This document shows, piece by piece, positions 6,560-12,428 of a stretch of 25,853 nucleotides of DNA; position 1 is the stretch's first letter; every line of letters begins with the position of its first letter. Below the pieces are notes generated by a model. The model was not told the DNA's origin, made no database searches, and saw only the letters and a list, made by a program, of their open reading frames with translations. The position numbers were made by a program, and so were the translations under genes. Source of the stretch: a virus; the IMG/VR virus record IMGVR_UViG_3300027788_001139, positions 1 to 25,853 of that record. One strand, 5' to 3'.

Positions 6560-6856
6560 TCAATCTCTTCTGACGTCTATCTTACCGTCTTCCACAAAGT
6601 TTTCGGACCTAGCTATCCTGTCAATAGGCGGTGTTAAGTCCAGCGCGCTAGAAACTAACATATCAATCTTGATAATTTCGTTGTTCATAGTCCGCGCTCT
6701 ATTTTCTAAACTCTTAGTAAACATATTAAGAGTGTTTATTTGCTCTACAACTCCAGATAACATTTGTTTTATTATAGTAAATATAAAAAAACCGGATGCT
6801 AAAGCACCAGCAATGGGTAATCCTACATCACTTATAAGACCAAAGATATCTGTCAT
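6560..6856 (-). CDS. Small membrane protein with helical tail, holin-like candidate
   Basis: A 98-residue protein. The N-terminal hydrophobic region (about 8-30, VGLPIAGALASGFFIFTI) forms one or two short membrane helices. A long amphipathic helix follows (about 35-70), then a charged end with PPIDRIAR and KIDVRRD. It begins three bases after the stop of the small virion-type gene and is followed directly by a similar membrane-plus-helix protein. It resembles conserved hypotheticals of marine T4-like phages from memory. A lysis-timing role is plausible from position only. Confidence 0.75.
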   Translation of the reverse strand: MTDIFGLISDVGLPIAGALASGFFIFTIIKQMLSGVVEQINTLNMFTKSLENRARTMNNEIIKIDMLVSSALDLTPPIDRIARSENFVEDGKIDVRRD

Positions 6857-6859
6857 ATA

Positions 6860-7105
6860 TTAGCTAGACTTTGCTATACTAACAGCTTTAAGTCCTGCTC
6901 CGCCTTCAAGTGTATCAGATGGCATCTTGCTTATAAGCTCGATAGCTTTAGATGGAATTGTCATTGTTCCAATAACTGTTGATCCAGTTTTTTGTGTCAT
7001 GACTAAGTCACCTGCAGTACTGTTATACACTCTTACTAAAGTAGCGTTATTTAATGCAGTTGCAGAAGTCAGATCTCCTTGAGCTGCCATTAATTTAATT
7101 TTCAT
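6860..7105 (-). CDS. Small virion-associated protein candidate
   Basis: An 81-residue protein beginning MKIKLMAAQGDLTSATALNN, with alternating polar and hydrophobic residues through MTQKTGSTVIGTMTIPSK, so it is probably a small beta-sandwich. There is no signal peptide or membrane helix. AGGAG precedes the ATG. Similar short proteins occur among late genes of marine T4-like phages, where they are usually taken as virion or decoration proteins. That is my inference; no catalytic motif is visible. Confidence 0.72.
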   Translation of the reverse strand: MKIKLMAAQGDLTSATALNNATLVRVYNSTAGDLVMTQKTGSTVIGTMTIPSKAIELISKMPSDTLEGGAGLKAVSIAKSS

Positions 7106-7118
7106 TGTTTATCTCCTA

Positions 7119-7586
7119 TTAGATATTTTCTAAGCGCGACATAAGTCTTTCCGCTCGGTTAGTTACTTGCTTATGCCATCTAGAATCTCTTCCTTCAACA
7201 GCAGCTTTTTTCCAATCACCACTATGCAAAGCTGCATTGTGATTTTTAAATTGTGATAATCTTGTTCTACCCATATTAAACATCATATTGGCTACAACCT
7301 GTTTTACTTCTTGAGGATATCCCTCCCAACCTTGATGTAAGATTCTACAATCGCTGAGTACTGATTGGACGTCTTGTTCAAAACATTCGATTGTTCTTTC
7401 TTCGGAAACTGCTGTTCCGACAACTTGCCCATACTCCGGATCTGTCTTAAGGACCAAGTGTCCAATTCCGAAAGTTGGGTAGCCCAAATGGTCTGTATAA
7501 ATTTCATTAATCTGACCCTCATCGATTATTAATGTTGCTCTTAATTGATCTACGTCAATATTTTCTATTTCTCTTCCCATAAACAT
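7119..7586 (-). CDS. e: T4-type lysozyme (endolysin, GH24)
   Basis: Cleaves the N-acetylmuramic acid to N-acetylglucosamine bond of peptidoglycan at lysis. The 155-residue length is close to T4 lysozyme (164). The catalytic triad is visible in IDEG (E23), YTDHLGYPTFGIGH (D32 and T38), with the same 9- and 6-residue spacings as E11, D20 and T26 in T4. NMMFNMG and WHKQVTNRAERL in the second half also match the family. No signal peptide is visible, so release would need a holin, possibly one of the two small membrane proteins downstream. A TATAAATA late promoter lies 19 bases upstream and GGAG precedes the start. A start at codon 3 (7580) is possible. Confidence 0.95.
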   Translation of the reverse strand: MFMGREIENIDVDQLRATLIIDEGQINEIYTDHLGYPTFGIGHLVLKTDPEYGQVVGTAVSEERTIECFEQDVQSVLSDCRILHQGWEGYPQEVKQVVANMMFNMGRTRLSQFKNHNAALHSGDWKKAAVEGRDSRWHKQVTNRAERLMSRLENI

Positions 7587-7604
7587 AATTTACTCTCCGT
7601 TATT

Positions 7605-7612
7605 TATTTATA
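7605..7612 (-). promoter_or_regulatory. T4-type late promoter (TATAAATA)
   Basis: TATAAATA is read on the minus strand 19 bases before the lysozyme ATG, followed by GGAG. It matches the T4 late consensus that needs the gp55-type sigma factor. No further promoter or terminator is evident between here and about 2368, so lysozyme, the two membrane proteins and the curli-like operon may form one late transcript. That last step is inference. Confidence 0.7.
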
Positions 7613-7614
7613 TA

Positions 7615-8589
7615 TTATCCAAAGCCTTTTTCGCTTCTTATTGTTCCTGCTGATATTTGATTGATTGAAAGTGAGGAATCAGTAGTTAATCCATTCAACC
7701 AGTTAGTAGCTGTTCCAGGGAGCATTCCAATGTTCTCTGTTCCAGGTCGCGAGTTTTGTTCGAACCAGTATACTTCATTAGTATCTGTTATAGCTCCTCC
7801 GATAGTTCCTTCATAAGAACCTCCAAGAGTTTTCGCGTAGTCTAGCCAAGCCTCACACTTTGATAAAAACGCAGTGCTTTGATCGCTTGTTAAATCTACT
7901 AAAGTAATTCCAGTTCTCCAACTGTTACCTAGGTTGCTTAGTAATTTTTCATTTCCGTAACCTGTGCATCCTAATGTTCTAATGATAGAATACTCACCAT
8001 CTCGCATTGTAAAGAAGCACCACGCTTCAACCGCATAGTCAACGCCAAGCTCCACAAAACAATTATAGTCAGGCCCTATTTCAGGCCAGACTTCTTTGTC
8101 CATGTCTGAATTTGCAGGAATTTTAATAGTTCCGGTGACATTAGTGTTATCTGTCGGTTTTATATAAGTAGTAGCACTATTTGGTACAACTTGACTTAAA
8201 GTGATGTCACTTTGAGCCAGTGTAGGCAGTAACCAGCCTAGTGTTCCGGCCTTTGTTCTTGCCGCCCATTTGTGAGTTTCGAGTTGTGCACTGGCCTCTG
8301 TATTACCTAGATATGTATAATCAGAAGATGACGGGAGGAATAGATTAGTAATTGCATTTACAACTACGTCAGGTTCAAAAGTTCCTATAATTCCTGTCAC
8401 ATAGTTAATTTCTGCAGAAGTGCCTCTTGGTAAATATCCACAGGCAGCAACTTGATAATCGCTTCCTTCGTTATCGGTGAGTGTAACCTCTTCATTCCCA
8501 GTTATAAGTTGCACTGTGTGTCCTTCGTCAGTAAGTAAAGGAACTAAATAATCTAGTGTTGTAGGTAAAGCTATTAATAATATTTTCAT
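7615..8589 (-). CDS. ATP-grasp protein resembling phosphoribosylamine-glycine ligase (PurD)
   Basis: A 324-residue protein whose layout resembles PurD and related ATP-grasp ligases, which use ATP to join a carboxylate to an amine. The N-terminal Rossmann-like part is MKILLIALPTTLDYLVPLL. YLGNTEASAQLETHKWAA (about 93-110) aligns with the PurD stretch FGPSKAAAQLEGSKAFA. A possible ATP-binding lysine is in TTYIKPTD. Near the C-terminus, GTIGGAI and WFEQNSRPGTEN give the E-x-N-x-R metal and ATP pattern. PurD itself is about 430 residues, so this is a shortened relative and its substrate is unknown. It sits among late genes, not purine genes, so it may modify a virion or cell-surface component. 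AGGA lies nine bases before the ATG. Confidence 0.7.
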   Translation of the reverse strand: MKILLIALPTTLDYLVPLLTDEGHTVQLITGNEEVTLTDNEGSDYQVAACGYLPRGTSAEINYVTGIIGTFEPDVVVNAITNLFLPSSSDYTYLGNTEASAQLETHKWAARTKAGTLGWLLPTLAQSDITLSQVVPNSATTYIKPTDNTNVTGTIKIPANSDMDKEVWPEIGPDYNCFVELGVDYAVEAWCFFTMRDGEYSIIRTLGCTGYGNEKLLSNLGNSWRTGITLVDLTSDQSTAFLSKCEAWLDYAKTLGGSYEGTIGGAITDTNEVYWFEQNSRPGTENIGMLPGTATNWLNGLTTDSSLSINQISAGTIRSEKGFG

Positions 8590-8599
8590 TTTAATTTTC

Positions 8600-9151
8600 C
8601 TATGAGAAAGTACATGTATGTGCGCCCGCTCCTAAATTTGAGCCTGTGCCCTCATTAGGCCATTCGAGATAAATAAACCCGTCGGCATAAGTTGAGCCTA
8701 GAAGCGTGCTGCGTTCTAAAGTAATGCTTCCTACCATATACCTACTTAAGACAAGCTTAGTCCACCATGTAGTATTAGAAGCAACGCCTGACGCATGAGT
8801 AGCCCGAAATATGTAGGTACTTGAGATACCCCTAAACTTCATATCTGTTATAGTCAGAGTCTTGTTCCAGTCAGTGGATCCCGATGCCATTGTAGCTACA
8901 GTCGGAGAACTATTATGTACTCCATAGAGCGTAGTACTCTTAACCCCTGAGTGTGTCTGGCCCGTGAAAGTAAAGACTCTATCGGTAGCAGAAGCACCAT
9001 ACCATTCGTTAAAAGCCATAGAACTATTGGCACTTTTCCCAATCAATCCGCGGATGTCTGCATCGTTTAAAGCAGCAGCTGAAGCACTAGTTCCACCTGC
9101 TTCAACGTGAATATCGTTTAGTGATATTTGACCTGAAGTTTGTAATGGCAT
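8600..9151 (-). CDS. Phage structural protein, tail-fibre or appendage-type N-terminus
   Basis: A 183-residue protein opening with MPLQTSGQISLNDIHVEAGG and continuing ALNDADIRGLIGKS and MAFNEWYGAS. As I recall, this N-terminal module recurs in virion appendage proteins of marine phages. The rest (about 57-183) is Ser/Thr/Gly-rich with aromatic strands (VFTFTGQTH, KLVLSRYMV, GFIYLEW) and ends in THTCTFS-like sequence, consistent with an all-beta domain. The start is fixed by the TAA of a 17-codon open frame that directly abuts the ATG and contains the AGGAG site. A tail or neck location is inferred. Confidence 0.75.
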   Translation of the reverse strand: MPLQTSGQISLNDIHVEAGGTSASAAALNDADIRGLIGKSANSSMAFNEWYGASATDRVFTFTGQTHSGVKSTTLYGVHNSSPTVATMASGSTDWNKTLTITDMKFRGISSTYIFRATHASGVASNTTWWTKLVLSRYMVGSITLERSTLLGSTYADGFIYLEWPNEGTGSNLGAGAHTCTFS

Positions 9152-9205
9152 TTAGTAATCTCCTAGTAGTTCTGCTTGTGCAGCAGTGGTTTCTTCTCTA
9201 TTCAT
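9152..9205 (-). CDS. 17-codon mini-ORF filling the gap between two late genes
   Basis: ATG at 9205 opens MNREETTAAQAELLGDY and stops with TAA at 9152-9154. The ATG overlaps the TGA of the preceding gene as ATGA, and the TAA is directly followed by the ATG of the next gene, so the frame exactly fills the gap. It also contains the AGGAG site of the downstream gene. It may be a real micropeptide or a translated spacer that couples the two neighbours. Confidence 0.45.
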   Translation of the reverse strand: MNREETTAAQAELLGDY

Positions 9206-9465
9206 TTGATAATCTCCGTAATTATGTCTTCAAATTGTTCTATCTTGGCAACTCTATTTGGCCAAAGGATATATTCCTTTTCAGGATTTTTCTTTAAATT
9301 TGTTAAGAGAGGTAGTATAGAATTATAAAGCTTATTTAGCTTATCTTCTAATTCATGAGCAGTTGCTGAAGCGTCGGATGCTTCTGTTTTAACTGATTGT
9401 ACAGCTTCAAGTTCGTTTTCATCGACGGCAGTAAAGCCGAAATCAAAGTCTAATAGGTCACTCAT
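9202..9465 (-). CDS. Conserved phage hypothetical, 87 aa, acidic N-terminus and helical body
   Basis: An 87-residue protein with an acidic, aromatic start (MSDLLDFDFGFTAVDENEL), a helical region with heptad-like Leu and Ile (ATAHELEDKLNKLYNSILPL) and a conserved-looking end containing EYILWPNRVAKIEQF. I recall close relatives as conserved hypotheticals in marine T4-like phages; their role is not known to me. A TATAAATA late promoter lies 20 bases upstream and AAAGGAGAG is a strong ribosome binding site. Late expression favours a virion or assembly function. Confidence 0.85.
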   Translation of the reverse strand: MSDLLDFDFGFTAVDENELEAVQSVKTEASDASATAHELEDKLNKLYNSILPLLTNLKKNPEKEYILWPNRVAKIEQFEDIITEIIK

Positions 9466-9485
9466 ATAATTCTCTCCTTTACTGT

Positions 9486-9493
9486 TATTTATA
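9486..9493 (-). promoter_or_regulatory. T4-type late promoter (TATAAATA)
   Basis: An exact TATAAATA on the minus strand in the 53-base gap between the SET-domain gene and the 87-residue protein gene, which starts at 9465. The predicted start site falls just before AAAGGAGAG. It probably begins a late transcript covering the structural and ATP-grasp genes. Confidence 0.75.
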
Positions 9494-9518
9494 CAAGTAA
9501 AGAAGCTAAACTGAGATT

Positions 9519-9848
9519 TTAGGACGCTGAGTGGTACTCAGGCATTTGATAGGAAAGAGTTAATTCTTCACCAGGTGTTAGATCTCGCAATGTTTCAATT
9601 GTAAAGAATCTGTCACCATGATCGTTAATTCCTTCGTGATTAACACAACTTGGTGTGTCACTATGATTGGGGAATCCCCCTAATGGAGTTCTTATCCAAG
9701 AATCATGATATAAAATTCTTATGATTCCTAAATCTGTTCCTGCAGGGATATTGGTCTTTGCAAATAAGCCTAGTCCGTCGATGTCGCTTTCTTTAACGGT
9801 AACTGTAGGTGGCAATGGCCTCCAAGTGTTTCCAAAATTAATCGTCAT
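9519..9848 (-). CDS. SET-domain protein (putative lysine methyltransferase)
   Basis: SET domains transfer methyl groups from S-adenosylmethionine to protein lysines. This 109-residue protein is a minimal SET fold: GLGLFA (25-30), a cofactor-contacting NHS motif (61-63) in NHSDTPSCVNHE, and a C-terminal GEELTLSY with the expected catalytic Tyr at 100. I chose the ATG at 9848 because AAAGGG lies eight bases upstream; the GTG three codons earlier overlaps that site. It overlaps a 37-residue gene by 11 bases. It is shorter than cellular SET enzymes, lacking pre- and post-SET parts, as in other phage and bacterial versions. The target is unknown. Confidence 0.8.
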   Translation of the reverse strand: MTINFGNTWRPLPPTVTVKESDIDGLGLFAKTNIPAGTDLGIIRILYHDSWIRTPLGGFPNHSDTPSCVNHEGINDHGDRFFTIETLRDLTPGEELTLSYQMPEYHSAS

Positions 9849-9951
9849 CTTTTTCACCCTTTATTTGTTTTAGTATTTCTATTAAATCTTCAATTGTTTC
9901 TACATCTGTTTGATTTTCTGTGTCTATTTCGACATTTATATTTATTTTCAT
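9838..9951 (-). CDS. 37 aa acidic protein
   Basis: ATG at 9951 opens a 37-residue frame, MKININVEIDTENQTDVET, continuing as IEDLIEILKQIKGEKDDD. An N-terminal beta strand followed by an amphipathic helix looks protein-like. The frame fills the gap between the Fe-S carrier gene and the SET gene and overlaps the SET start by 11 bases, matching local packing. No good ribosome binding site is seen (the upstream bases are AAATAAATAAAT), so confidence is moderate. Its function is unknown. Confidence 0.5.
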   Translation of the reverse strand: MKININVEIDTENQTDVETIEDLIEILKQIKGEKDDD

Positions 9952-9953
9952 AT

Positions 9954-10283
9954 TTATTTATTTACATAAAAGCTTTCGCCACAACCACATTCATCACTTA
10001 CATTGGGGTTTACAAACTCAAAGCCTTCATTTAATCCTTTTTTTACGTATTCTAATCTTGTACCGGTCAAGTGTATCATACTCTTGACGTCGACAAATAT
10101 TGATACGGTATCATCACAGCAAAGAACAACATTATCGTCGTCATTTGCCTTATAACAAAATTCTAATACATATGCCAATCCGCTGCACCCGCTTGAGCGA
10201 ACACCCATTCTGACACCAACGGTTTTCTCAGGAAATACTACTGATCTTAATCGAAGTTCTGCTGACTCGGATACTGTGATCAT
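9954..10283 (-). CDS. A-type iron-sulfur cluster carrier (IscA/ErpA/SufA family)
   Basis: A-type carriers bind and hand on Fe-S clusters or iron to target enzymes. This 109-residue protein has the family layout: MITVSESAELRLRS, then SSGCSGLAYVLEF with C33, FVDVKSMIHLTGTRLEYV, and the paired ligands in ECGCGESF (C99 and C101). The N-x-N before them is also typical (FVNPNVSDECGCG). The chosen ATG at 10283 overlaps the upstream TGA as ATGA; the longer form would start inside the previous gene. Which of IscA, SufA or ErpA it most resembles cannot be decided here. Extra cysteines at 43, 55 and 56 are noted. Confidence 0.93.
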   Translation of the reverse strand: MITVSESAELRLRSVVFPEKTVGVRMGVRSSGCSGLAYVLEFCYKANDDDNVVLCCDDTVSIFVDVKSMIHLTGTRLEYVKKGLNEGFEFVNPNVSDECGCGESFYVNK

Positions 10284-10459
10284 AGGCCAAATAAGCCCCA
10301 ACCATGATTTGCTATAGCGTTAAGTATAATTGCAATACAAGTTGTCATGTGAGTAAACCACCATACGGTTCTAATTCCCGCAATTGTATTTGCTTGTTTA
10401 TCCGTCTCACCAACTTTTTCACCCAGACTCTTGGCCCAGATTCTCCACCATTTCTTCAT
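10280..10459 (-). CDS. Small single-span membrane protein (first of a related pair)
   Basis: A 59-residue protein beginning MKKWWRIWAKSLGEKVGETD, followed by IRTVWWFTH and a membrane helix (about 37-52, MTTCIAIILNAIA). It shares W-x-IW-x-x-(S/A)LG and an I-x-x-IRT segment with the gene just upstream, so the two look like diverged duplicates. The ATG at 10459 overlaps the previous stop as ATGA, which decides the start over the ATG at 10468. I recall it as a conserved hypothetical of marine T4-like phages. Its role is unknown. Confidence 0.75.
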   Translation of the reverse strand: MKKWWRIWAKSLGEKVGETDKQANTIAGIRTVWWFTHMTTCIAIILNAIANHGWGLFGL

Positions 10460-10629
10460 TGTATCCATCCTATTATTATGTTAAACATTATAAGATAAAC
10501 ACATAACAAATTTGACATAACTATAAATGTTCTTATCGCTGATATTCTGTTTTCATTTTGTACGTCATAACCATCCTCTTCGTCAAAAGATCCTAGTGCG
10601 TGTTTCCAGATGGTCCAGAGCTTATTCAC
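10456..10629 (-). CDS. Small single-span membrane protein (second of a related pair)
   Basis: A 57-residue protein read from GTG at 10629: NKLWTIWKHALGSFDEEDG, then NENRISAIRTFIVMSN, and a C-terminal membrane helix (LLCVYLIMFNIIIGW). The GTG lies one base after the preceding TAA. A TTG nine codons earlier would overlap the upstream gene and is less attractive. Its similarity to the next gene (W-x-IW, ALG or SLG, IRT, one membrane span) points to tandem duplication. Its function is unknown. Confidence 0.65.
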   Translation of the reverse strand: MNKLWTIWKHALGSFDEEDGYDVQNENRISAIRTFIVMSNLLCVYLIMFNIIIGWIQ

Positions 10630-10630
10630 T

Positions 10631-10819
10631 TTAGATCGTCTGACCTCTACGAACAAATTCGTTACGGATTTTCTGTTTTAACTTAGGTGTAGTACCGCCT
10701 GACTCATACATCTTTCTCATTTCGTCAATTGATGTACTCTTAGCATACGTATGAGTTACGGTTTTTTTGTTTGTCTTTCTGTCTACTATTGTAGCAGAAG
10801 GTTTTAATTTTGTGGGCAT
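10631..10819 (-). CDS. Conserved basic phage protein, 62 aa
   Basis: A 62-residue basic protein, MPTKLKPSATIVDRKTNKKT, ending TPKLKQKIRNEFVRRGQTI. The central part (IDEMRKMYESGG) is probably helical. I chose the ATG at 10819 because GGAG lies ten bases upstream and because similar phage proteins, as I recall, start MPTKLKPS. A longer in-frame version would run back into the HAD-phosphatase gene. A TATAAATA late-promoter match lies 20 bases upstream. Its basic charge suggests nucleic-acid contact, but that is only a guess. Confidence 0.8.
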   Translation of the reverse strand: MPTKLKPSATIVDRKTNKKTVTHTYAKSTSIDEMRKMYESGGTTPKLKQKIRNEFVRRGQTI

Positions 10820-10820
10820 T

Positions 10821-11402
10821 TTAAAATTCTCCAGTGATATATTTATATATATCTTTCCACTTCCAATATCTTGGAATATCTCCATCATAATATGCATTAT
10901 GATCATGAGCGACTAATATTGAATCTAACCCTAAAGCTTTTCCAACCTCTGCATTTTCCGGCTTATCTTCTACCCAGAAACATCCTGTTCCTTTGTATTC
11001 GCTCAAAGCTTTGTCTTTATCAGCTCCGCATGGTAAGTATACGAAATCATCCCATACTTCTTTACCGAACAATAATTCAAGGTTTTGGGTTCTTAATCTT
11101 TGTGCATATTTATTTTCGCTTAAAGACGTTATGCAATGGAATTTATATCCATGTAACATATTAAGTCTTTTCATGTAATAAACTGCATCTCTCAAAGGTG
11201 GCAAAAATGCAATCACCGCTGATTCATTAAATTCTGCAACCATTGAACTGCCTAGTTCTTTCGAAATAGCAAATCTTTGGCCAACATTATATTGCATGGC
11301 ATCTTCTGTAGGATACCCTCTGTGGTTCATCCACTGTGTAAATGAGTATTCCCAATCACACAAAACTCCATCACAATCTACTAAAATTATGTTCTCTTTC
11401 AT
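10821..11402 (-). CDS. HAD-superfamily phosphatase (5'-nucleotidase-like)
   Basis: HAD phosphatases use an aspartyl-phosphate intermediate. This 193-residue protein has motif I as VDCDGVLCDW (nucleophile Asp about residue 8, acid Asp at 10), a motif II Thr or Ser in FHCITSLSE, and a late acidic motif in FWVEDKPENAEVG. It resembles deoxyribonucleotidase-type phosphatases, which would fit nucleotide recycling beside ribonucleotide reductase, but the substrate cannot be read from sequence. I chose the ATG at 11402 over a TTG four codons earlier that overlaps the upstream stop. It is the second gene after the early promoter at 11655-11683. Confidence 0.82.
   Translation of the reverse strand: MKENIILVDCDGVLCDWEYSFTQWMNHRGYPTEDAMQYNVGQRFAISKELGSSMVAEFNESAVIAFLPPLRDAVYYMKRLNMLHGYKFHCITSLSENKYAQRLRTQNLELLFGKEVWDDFVYLPCGADKDKALSEYKGTGCFWVEDKPENAEVGKALGLDSILVAHDHNAYYDGDIPRYWKWKDIYKYITGEF
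10840..10847 (-). promoter_or_regulatory. Possible late promoter (TATAAATA) inside the HAD gene
   Basis: An exact TATAAATA on the minus strand lies within the 3' end of the HAD-phosphatase gene, 20 bases before the ATG of the basic 62-residue protein and upstream of its GGAG site. Distance and orientation fit a T4-type late promoter. The coding context and AT-richness make chance possible. Confidence 0.45.
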
Positions 11403-11410
11403 ATTATCTC

Positions 11411-11632
11411 TCAATGAAACACTCTTTCCTTTCCGTCAATCACTAACTGGTCGACGTGAATATTACCTCTCAAGTCTATGAATCCTTGGCTAATAATCAA
11501 CTCACAAAGTTGATCCCAAGCTCCATCTTCTTTAGAGACCGCTAAATCTACCATCTTTTCAGTGTACAATGGCACTTCGACTAGTACATCTTCATTGACG
11601 ACAAGTCTTCCTTTTATAATATTTTTACTCAT
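11411..11632 (-). CDS. Early-expressed 73 aa hypothetical protein
   Basis: A 73-residue protein from ATG at 11632: MSKNIIKGRLVVNEDVLVEV, then helical KEDGAWDQLCELIISQGF and a final strand region (LRGNIHVDQLVIDGKERVFH). AGGA five to six bases before this ATG favours it over one four codons earlier. It is the first gene after an early promoter, with a leader of about 16 bases. I do not recognise a family; no membrane helix or catalytic motif is seen. Confidence 0.7.
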   Translation of the reverse strand: MSKNIIKGRLVVNEDVLVEVPLYTEKMVDLAVSKEDGAWDQLCELIISQGFIDLRGNIHVDQLVIDGKERVFH

Positions 11633-11654
11633 TTCTTTCCTCATTTATAAGTAT

Positions 11655-11683
11655 ATTATACCATACTTTGCGAGGAATGTACA
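11655..11683 (-). promoter_or_regulatory. Early sigma70-type promoter (TGTACA, 17 bp, TATAAT)
   Basis: On the minus strand TGTACA (11678-11683), a 17-base spacer and TATAAT (11655-11660) continuing as ATACT. The predicted start near 11648 gives a short leader to the 73-residue gene. It belongs to the same promoter set as those at 314, 14564, 16475 and 21030. Confidence 0.82.
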
Positions 11684-11697
11684 CACTTATTTTCACT

Positions 11698-11907
11698 TTA
11701 TTTAAAATATTTTATTAACATTTCAAGCTTATCGTGATATTCTGCCATATGTTGAAGCTCTTTTTCCAATGTTTCCATTTGATCAGAGTGTTCACCCACT
11801 GAGACGTGGTTGCTCAATATAATATCAGCATTCAACTTATGCTTTTCAGCCTGAGCTTCCATATACTTCATTGATACTTCTATCATTCTATCTCTTAAAT
11901 TTTTCAT
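11698..11907 (-). CDS. Conserved phage hypothetical, 69 aa, helical
   Basis: A 69-residue protein, MKNLRDRMIEVSMKYMEAQA, continuing AEKHKLNADIILSNHVSVGEH and a charged helix ETLEKELQHMAEYHDKLEML. It is probably two long helices. The ATG at 11907 overlaps the peroxiredoxin stop as ATGA, with GAGGAG nine bases upstream, so the longer frame is rejected. The VGEHSD centre is a motif I recall from conserved marine T4-like hypotheticals. Its function is unknown. It is the last gene before the next early promoter. Confidence 0.82.
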   Translation of the reverse strand: MKNLRDRMIEVSMKYMEAQAEKHKLNADIILSNHVSVGEHSDQMETLEKELQHMAEYHDKLEMLIKYFK

Positions 11908-12425
11908 GCTACGAACTCCTCTCCTGGATTCCATTGACAACCAGTAAGACCACCAGCTTGTAATGCCTGCAATGTTCTTAACACTTCATTAGCATTTCTA
12001 CCAGTATCTAATGCATTAATTGATGCATGTTGAATTACTCTATTTTTATCAATGATAAATGTTGCTCTATAGCAAACTCCGTTTTCGTCATCGACAATGC
12101 CTAGCTCGTGAGATAATCCTAATCCGCAGTCAGCCGCTAAAGAATGTCTGATATTACCAATCATCTCATTATCTTTTTTCCAAGCCAACTTACAGAATTC
12201 ATTATCACCACTAATACCAATCACATTAGCTTCATCTACTAGCATATCCATACCAGCAATTTCCGTTGGACATATGAATGTAAAATCTTTTGGATAAAAG
12301 TAAATCACACTCCAGTCTTTTTTTAATGGCATGTAAGGTTCATCAACACTTACTTGCACAAATTCATTTTCTTCGTTTACACCATTTAAAACAAATGGCG
12401 GAAACTGTTCTCCTACACTTAACAT
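11904..12425 (-). CDS. Peroxiredoxin (AhpC/TSA family, typical 2-Cys)
   Basis: Reduces peroxides with a reactive cysteine. The 173-residue protein has the family active site P-x-x-x-T-x-x-C in YPKDFTFICPTE (P45, T49, peroxidatic C52) and the supporting Arg in CYRATFIIDKN (R120). A resolving-type cysteine is in LTGCQWNPGEE (C163), like the C-terminal CPAxW of AhpC-type enzymes. Several extra cysteines occur (78, 100, 118). The gene sits between a nuclease and a small conserved gene. With the glutaredoxin, ribonucleotide reductase and Fe-S carrier it suggests the phage manages redox state in the infected cell. The electron donor is unknown. Confidence 0.93.
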   Translation of the reverse strand: MLSVGEQFPPFVLNGVNEENEFVQVSVDEPYMPLKKDWSVIYFYPKDFTFICPTEIAGMDMLVDEANVIGISGDNEFCKLAWKKDNEMIGNIRHSLAADCGLGLSHELGIVDDENGVCYRATFIIDKNRVIQHASINALDTGRNANEVLRTLQALQAGGLTGCQWNPGEEFVA

Positions 12426-12428
12426 ATA

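Noticed and set aside
10820-10906. Upstream extension of the 62-residue basic protein
   Set aside because: The extension overlaps the HAD-phosphatase end, has no ribosome binding site and adds residues unlike the rest; GGAG supports the ATG at 10819.
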